From Stramenopiles sp. TOSAG23-6 (Eukaryota > Sar), in assembly GCA_900128565.1 (NCBI GenBank), contig LT636209.1, forward strand, positions 1 through 12,254: a stretch of 12,254 nt of DNA, in the 5' to 3' direction. Positions 8,464 to 12,254 of this stretch are shown piece by piece. The notes under the pieces are model-generated. The model saw only the letters and a list, made by a program, of their open reading frames with translations, searched no databases and had not been told where the DNA came from. The first letter of the stretch is position 1; every line of letters begins with the position of its first letter. Both the position numbers and the translations under genes were made by a program.

Positions 8464-9877
8464 TTACAATATATTATCAACTTTATCTAAACACATTGCT
8501 AATAACGCCATTCGCAGTGATAGGCCACACCCTGCCTGTCGAAAATATGCTGCTCTATGTATTGTAGAAAAATATTTCAAAAAAAAATCGTTAGGTACAA
8601 AATATCGTATGAAAAAAAAATCGAATTTGAAAAAAAGTAAAACATACATGGTCATCATCAACAGCTACATCAATTTCATCCACTCTTGGCAGAGGGTGCA
8701 GAACGATCATATTGGAAGCAGCAAGCTTCATGTCTTCTGTATTTAATACATATAAACCTTTGCAGTTTTCATACTCCTCCAGACAGGAAAATCATGTATT
8801 GTGAAGAAATATTTTTTTCGTAAAAAAAAATCGTTAGATAGGGAATTTTTTTAATTTTAATTTTTTTTTTTTAGTAATTTTTGTATAAAAATGAAATTCA
8901 TCCTGAAAACGTACGTTCCCTTTGAATACGCGTCATATAGAAAACATCAGTTGAACCAATAATATCCCGATAATCTTCACTTTCTGACACTTGAACTCCG
9001 GCGTTTTTTAGTTCTTGAATGTATTTCTTTGGCATCCTTAAAATGTCAGATGTATTGTGAAAAATATTTTTTTTGTAAAATTTGTTAGGTACAAAATTTC
9101 GTATGAAAAAAAATTTAGACAAAAAATTGAAAAAAAATAAAACATACGTGCAACAAAATTGATTTTGACACCATCAAACCGAGAAAGCAAACGTGACAAA
9201 GAATGCACAGTGCGACCATTTTTCAAATCTCCCACCATTGTTACCGTTATATTATCAGGTGATTCAATGCCAAGCTCCTGGATTATTGTAAAAATGTCCA
9301 ACAAACTTTGTGTTGGGTGTTCACCAGCTCCATCTCCTGCGTTAATAACAGGGTTGTTCGCTAAGAGGGAAGCTGAGGCAACGCTACCTACTAGAGGGTG
9401 TCGCATTGCAATGATATTTGTATACTCCTCCATTATGCGAATAGTGTCCGAATATGACTCACCCTTTTGCGTAGAAGATGCTGTTGAATCTAGTTGAAGA
9501 ACTTGACCCCCAAGACGCATCATTGCAGCAGCAAAACTACTAGATGTCCGAGTTGAAGGTTCAAAGAAGAGGTTTCCAAGAATACAACCTTTGCAATAAT
9601 CAACTTGACTTTGAGTTTGTCTTACTTCATGCATATGCGCAGCGACTTTCATTACAGTTTCGATACTCTGGCGATCAAATTGATTGGAAGAAAGCACATG
9701 CGATTTTTTTAGAGGGTTCACCGAGTCACTCAACGGCACTCGCATGCTTGTCATTCTTTTTAGTTTTTGAAGTCGTGTATCGCGATCATCTGAAGGCAAA
9801 CTTATGGAAGAGAAAGCCTTGGATAACCCTGCATTCTGTGTGGGTAACCAACGATGAAATACTCGAATGGAACGCAT
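8464..9877 (-). CDS. pyrB: Aspartate carbamoyltransferase (ATCase), organelle-targeted
   Basis: Exons 9877-9148, 9049-8915, 8793-8648 and 8556-8464 join to 367 residues. The enzyme condenses carbamoyl phosphate with aspartate, the committed step of pyrimidine synthesis. All signatures are present: STRT at 108-111 (carbamoyl-phosphate loop), STQKGES at 134-140, MRHP at 158-161, HPTQ at 187-190, VGDLKNGRT, QRERF ending at 290 and HPLPR-DE at 321-328. The start is the first true ATG (9877); the frame is open upstream but without an ATG. Residues 1-28 are basic, Ser-rich and free of acidic residues (MRSIRVFHRW...), fitting a mitochondrial or plastid presequence. It is a stand-alone catalytic chain, not a CAD fusion. 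Three introners interrupt it, and their removal restores conserved residues exactly. Its 3' end converges on the RING-CH gene with 89 bp between. Confidence 0.95.
8557..8647 (-). mobile_element. Introner intron, 91 nt, GT...AT
   Basis: Minus strand: GTATGTTTTACTTTTTTTC follows GACCAT; CTACAATACAT precedes AGAGCAGC, phase 0. Excision gives DDDH|RAAYFRQA, the conserved ATCase C-terminal motif. Core: CATACGATATTTTGTACC, then TAACGA. Confidence 0.9.
8794..8914 (-). mobile_element. Introner intron, 121 nt, GT...AT (boundary-defining case)
   Basis: Minus strand: GTACGTTTTC follows GGGAAC; CACAATACAT precedes GATTTTCC, phase 1. Excision gives RIQRE-R-F, the invariant ATCase motif. Shifting the junction left by one to three bases gives an immediate TGA. 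The branch motif is CCCTATCTAACGA; the palindromic core is largely lost. Confidence 0.9.
9050..9147 (-). mobile_element. Introner intron, 98 nt, GT...AT (boundary-defining case)
   Basis: Minus strand: GTATGTTTTATTTTTTTTC follows TTGCAC; CACAATACAT precedes CTGACATT, phase 1. Excision at GT gives VA-P-DILRMP with the conserved proline; moving the junction two bases left would give Ser instead. Core: CATACGAAATTTTGTACC, then TAAC. Confidence 0.9.
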
Positions 9878-10162
9878 GTTGCTAAGAAGATTTCCTAATG
9901 TTAATCTTGTTGTTGAATAGGATAATTGTACGTACCCTGTGTACCCTGCAGTCAAATTTGAATTCTTTGAATTGTGTCTACAAACCACGCGTTTGAAATA
10001 TTCGTACCATTTTGGTACGGTTTTAAAATTATTGTGATGTTATATAATAATCACGTGATCATCAGATTCTACGTATACAGGAGGCAACTTGAACCTCTCC
10101 TCCTCATTCGTTCTCAAAAGAAAACACTATTGATCAAAAGAAAACATTATTTAAACAATCTA
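9878..10162. promoter_or_regulatory. Head-to-head intergenic region, putative bidirectional promoter
   Basis: 285 bp separate the ATCase and argininosuccinate lyase start codons. Near its midpoint (10020) sits a perfect 7-bp inverted repeat, CGTACCA TTT TGGTACG at 10003-10019. A shared promoter for the two carbamoyl-phosphate/aspartate-linked enzymes is plausible but inferred from geometry alone. Confidence 0.45.
10003..10019. repeat. Short inverted repeat at centre of divergent promoter
   Basis: CGTACCA and TGGTACG, separated by TTT, form a 7-bp perfect inverted repeat close to the midpoint between two divergent ATGs. It could be a symmetric factor-binding site, or a relic of an introner-like palindrome (preceded by TTTGAAATATT, a motif also seen inside introners). 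Confidence 0.5.
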
Positions 10163-12254
10163 ATGATGCTCCGGACTTTGTTTAAGAATACGAAGCAGCA
10201 TTTCACAAAGAGGTCTTTAAATACCCTCAACTCAACGGCTGCAAAATGTACACCTCAAGCCAACGCAGAACTTGTTGAAGTTGAAGCAAAGGAAACTCAG
10301 TCAGCTAAACTCTGGGGTGGACGATTTGAGAAAGATACCGATGCTTCAGTTGTTTCCTGGGCAGAGTCGTTAACGTGTGATGAGGAAATGATTGTAGAAG
10401 ATTTATGGGGATCAATCGCACATGTTTCGATGCTAGGTCGACAAGGTGTCATTCCAGCGGATGAAGCAGCTCAAATTTTGACCACTCTTGTTGGTTTTCA
10501 AGACTCTGCCATGAGTGGGGAAATGGATTTTTTTGACAAAAAATTTTCCAACCATGATGACGTTCATATGAATATGGAAGCCCGTCTTATTGATGCTACG
10601 TCGATGGAAGTTGGAGGTAAAATGCATACGACACGTTCTCGCAATGATCAAGTACCTGTGAGTTCTCAGCTGCACACACGAAACCGGCTACTAGAATTGA
10701 GAGAAAACCTCGGAAAATCAATAACTGCTTTTCTTGATCGAGCCCGTGAGCCTGGTTCACTTGAAGCCGTCATGCCTGGATATACACACTACCAGCATGC
10801 ACAACCTATCTCAATTGCGTTTTGGATGTCACATTATGCCGCTGTGCTTGTGAGGGATCTGGAAAGACTTAAGGCTGCCTACGATGTCGTAGATGAAAAT
10901 CCTTTGGGTATTTTATATTCANTACAATTAATACTACTGTTTTTTTATTAGGTACAAAATTGCGTACAAAAAAAACTACATGAGCTCTTTTACAATGAGA
11001 CAACTATTTGAATATTACTTCTAATATATTTATATTACATAATTAACATATGACACACATTATAGGCTCAGGCGCAATAAGTGGTACGTCATTTCCTATA
11101 GACAGATTATGTATGTTTTATTATTTTTTTTACAAAAAAATCGAATTTATTTTTTGTACGAAATTTTGTACCTAACAATTTTTTTTAGATTTTTTTTCAA
11201 AATATTTTTCCAAAATACATTAACAACTGAACTTTTAGGCTTTCAAAATGTTCGCGCACACTCGCTTGATGCCACAGGTAACAGAGATTGGATGTGCCAA
11301 GTTCTCGCAGCTAATGCGACATTGCATAGCACATGGAGTCGTTTTGCTGGTGAGCTTATTACATGTATGTTTTCTTTTTAATTTCAATTTGTTTTTTCGT
11401 ACGAAATTTCGTACCTAACAATTCTTTTTGTGATTTCGTGTTTTTTCACAATACACGGAGTAGTTATGAGTATCGAACCGTTACTCTTGATGATGGTTTT
11501 GCGATGGGTTCGTCAATGATGCCTCAGAAGAAAAATCCAGGCCCATGTGAATTACTCCGAGGTCGTGCAGGTATCATGAATGGGTATCTAACTGCAGGAA
11601 TGACAATGGTACATGTATGTTTTATTTTTTTGAATTTCGAATTTAATTTTTTTTTCGTACGAAATTTTGTACCTAACGAATTTTTTACGAAAAAAAAAAT
11701 ATTTTTTTTACAATACATGGGCTTCCGTCTGGGTATAATCGCGACTTTCATGAAGAAAAAGAATTGCTATTTGCATCATGCTCAATGTACGTTTTCAAAA
11801 ATTGTTTTTCCTTTAGTACGAAATTTCGTACCTAACGCTTTTTTTTAGTGTTTGTTGGATGTTTTCAAAAATTGAAGTTTTACCTAATTTTTTTTTTTTG
11901 AACTAAAATGAAAATTCAATACCTAACAAAAACGTTTTTTTTATGTTTTATTTTTTTGAATTTCGAATTTATTTTTTTTTCGTACCACATTTTGTACCTA
12001 ACGATTTTTTTACTTACGAAAAATATGTTTCCCAATATATGGCGAATCGTGCAACTGAAGTTATTCCGTCGCTGGTAGCATCAACGACATTCAATACCGA
12101 TAGAATGAAGGAATTATGTGATAAAAACTTCATGACAGCGACAGAATTGGCTAATTATTTGGTATCAGATCATGATGTTCCTTTTCGAGCGACACATCAT
12201 ATGTATGTTTTATTTTTTTTTTTACAAAAAAATCGAATTTATTTTTCGTACGAA
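10163..12254 (+). CDS. argH: Argininosuccinate lyase, organelle-targeted (3' partial)
   Basis: Exons 10163-10907, 11066-11110, 11221-11364, 11457-11614, 11719-11786 and 12041-12202 are in frame; the gene continues beyond the window inside an intron. ASL cleaves argininosuccinate to arginine and fumarate. Seen: KLWGGRF at 49-55, HTTRSRNDQ at 155-163, [10 protein letters not shown] at 206-215, and the fumarase/ASL signature [11 protein letters not shown] at 329-339 containing the catalytic serine. Then [17 protein letters not shown] and ATELANYLV follow. About 440 residues are present; roughly the last 60-80 are missing. The start at 10163 gives a basic, Ser/Thr-rich leader ([17 protein letters not shown]), probably mitochondrial or plastid. 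Four complete introners, one partial introner and one GT-AG intron interrupt it. Divergent from ATCase. Confidence 0.93.
10908..11065 (+). other. Canonical GT-AG intron (158 nt) with antisense introner remnant
   Basis: GTATTTTATATTC opens and CACATTATAG closes it, phase 1. Splicing yields [14 protein letters not shown], the conserved ASL segment. A TTAAC branch candidate lies about 20 nt before the AG. It contains one ambiguous base (N at 10922) and an introner core in reverse orientation. Confidence 0.85.
10948..10984 (-). mobile_element. Degraded antisense introner fragment inside a GT-AG intron
   Basis: Read on the minus strand the interval begins CATGTAGTTTTTTTTG, resembling the usual exon/introner junction CATGTATGTTTT, then has GTACGCAATTTTGTACC and TAA, matching the introner core with few changes. 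It opposes the host gene orientation, the only such case in the window. Confidence 0.6.
11111..11220 (+). mobile_element. Introner intron, 110 nt, GT...AT
   Basis: GTATGTTTTATTATTTTTTT follows GATTAT; CCAAAATACAT precedes TAACAACTG, phase 1. Excision gives [13 protein letters not shown] with family-typical spacing. It shares the ACAAAAAAATCGAATTTATT block with the copy at 12203. Confidence 0.9.
11365..11456 (+). mobile_element. Introner intron, 92 nt, GT...AC
   Basis: GTATGTTTTC follows ATTACAT; CACAATACAC precedes GGAGTAG, phase 1. The last dinucleotide is AC instead of AT. Keeping the upstream copy gives LITWSSYEY; keeping the downstream copy would give Arg. It carries the perfect palindrome GTACGAAATTTCGTAC at 11399-11414. 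Confidence 0.85.
11615..11718 (+). mobile_element. Introner intron, 104 nt, GT...AT
   Basis: GTATGTTTTATTTTTTTG follows GTACAT; TACAATACAT precedes GGGCTTCC, phase 0. Excision gives [15 protein letters not shown], matching ASL. The core TTCGTACGAAATTTTGTACC is intact and followed by TAACGA. Confidence 0.9.
11787..12040 (+). mobile_element. Compound/nested introner intron, 254 nt, GT...AT
   Basis: GTACGTTTTC follows CTCAAT; CCCAATATAT precedes GGCGAATC, phase 2. Excision gives CSM|ANRATE. It holds three core units: one with the perfect palindrome (11816-11831), a degenerate one (about 11861-11941) and a nearly complete third (about 11942-12040) whose 5' half matches the introner at 11615. CTAAC motifs occur in all three. 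Confidence 0.88.
11791..11874 (+). repeat. Direct repeat within the compound introner
   Basis: GTTTTCAAAAATTG occurs at 11791-11804 and again at 11861-11874, 70 nt apart. This is consistent with tandem duplication of an introner unit or insertion of one copy beside another. Confidence 0.8.
12203..12254 (+). mobile_element. Introner intron, 5' part only
   Basis: GTATGTTTTATTTTTTTT follows CATCATAT, phase 2, and the element runs off the window just after TTTCGTACGAA. It shares its ACAAAAAAATCGAATTTATT block with the introner at 11111, indicating a common subfamily. Confidence 0.85.

Noticed and set aside
9974-10162. Extension of the lyase and ATCase frames upstream to GTG codons
   Set aside because: Eukaryotic initiation at GTG is unlikely. 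The downstream ATGs (10163 and 9877) give good presequences and leave a plausible promoter between them.
1-12254. Ciliate-type internally eliminated sequences (elements bounded by TA, removed from DNA)
   Set aside because: Strict sense orientation with the host gene, U1-like GTATG donors and CTAAC branch motifs favour RNA splicing. The frame fits standard-code stops, and ordinary GT-AG introns also occur.
1-12254. U12-type AT-AC introns (reading ATGTATG...ATAC)
   Set aside because: The donor does not resemble ATATCCTT. The junctions at 8914/8794, 9147/9050 and 11365/11456 break conserved residues or create stops if AT is put inside the intron on the left.

Overview
The window is nuclear DNA from a single-celled eukaryote: the genes are split by introns, stops are read with the standard code, intergenic DNA is very AT-rich, and two metabolic enzymes carry organelle-type presequences. 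A BBIP1-like BBSome subunit suggests a flagellated cell. Separate (non-CAD) aspartate carbamoyltransferase argues against an animal. The lineage (alveolate, stramenopile or other alga-related protist) cannot be fixed from this sequence alone.

Layout, left to right: (1) minus-strand gene joining a coactosin-like ADF-H domain to a glutaredoxin-like domain, 3' end cut by the window edge (57-1330); (2) intronless plus-strand gene of unknown function (1709-2590); (3) minus-strand BBIP1-like gene (2701-3084); (4) plus-strand Cys-rich plus WW-domain protein, four exons (3587-5976); (5) plus-strand membrane RING-CH protein with a Cys-rich loop and a Tudor-like segment, two exons (6426-8374); (6) minus-strand aspartate carbamoyltransferase, four exons (8464-9877); (7) divergently transcribed argininosuccinate lyase (10163 onward), six exons seen, 3' end cut off. 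The last two are head to head across 285 bp and could share a promoter.

The striking feature is a dispersed family of short repeats, 13 complete and 2 cut by the window edges, that interrupt coding sequence and are all in the sense orientation of their host gene. They behave as introners (mobile-element-derived introns). Joining the exons through conserved protein motifs places every boundary as exon-AY|GTAY...AAYAYAY|exon. The introns therefore start with GT and end with AT (once AC), with no AG at the 3' end. Each carries a TACCTAAC-like branch motif, and most carry a palindromic GTACGAAATTTCGTAC-type core. The ends resemble terminal inverted repeats with a 2-bp AT duplication. Two ordinary GT-AG introns coexist in the same genes. 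Other signs of mobility are a nested introner, an internally duplicated one, and an antisense core fragment inside an ordinary intron. Exons between neighbouring introners cluster near 135-162 nt, close to nucleosome size.
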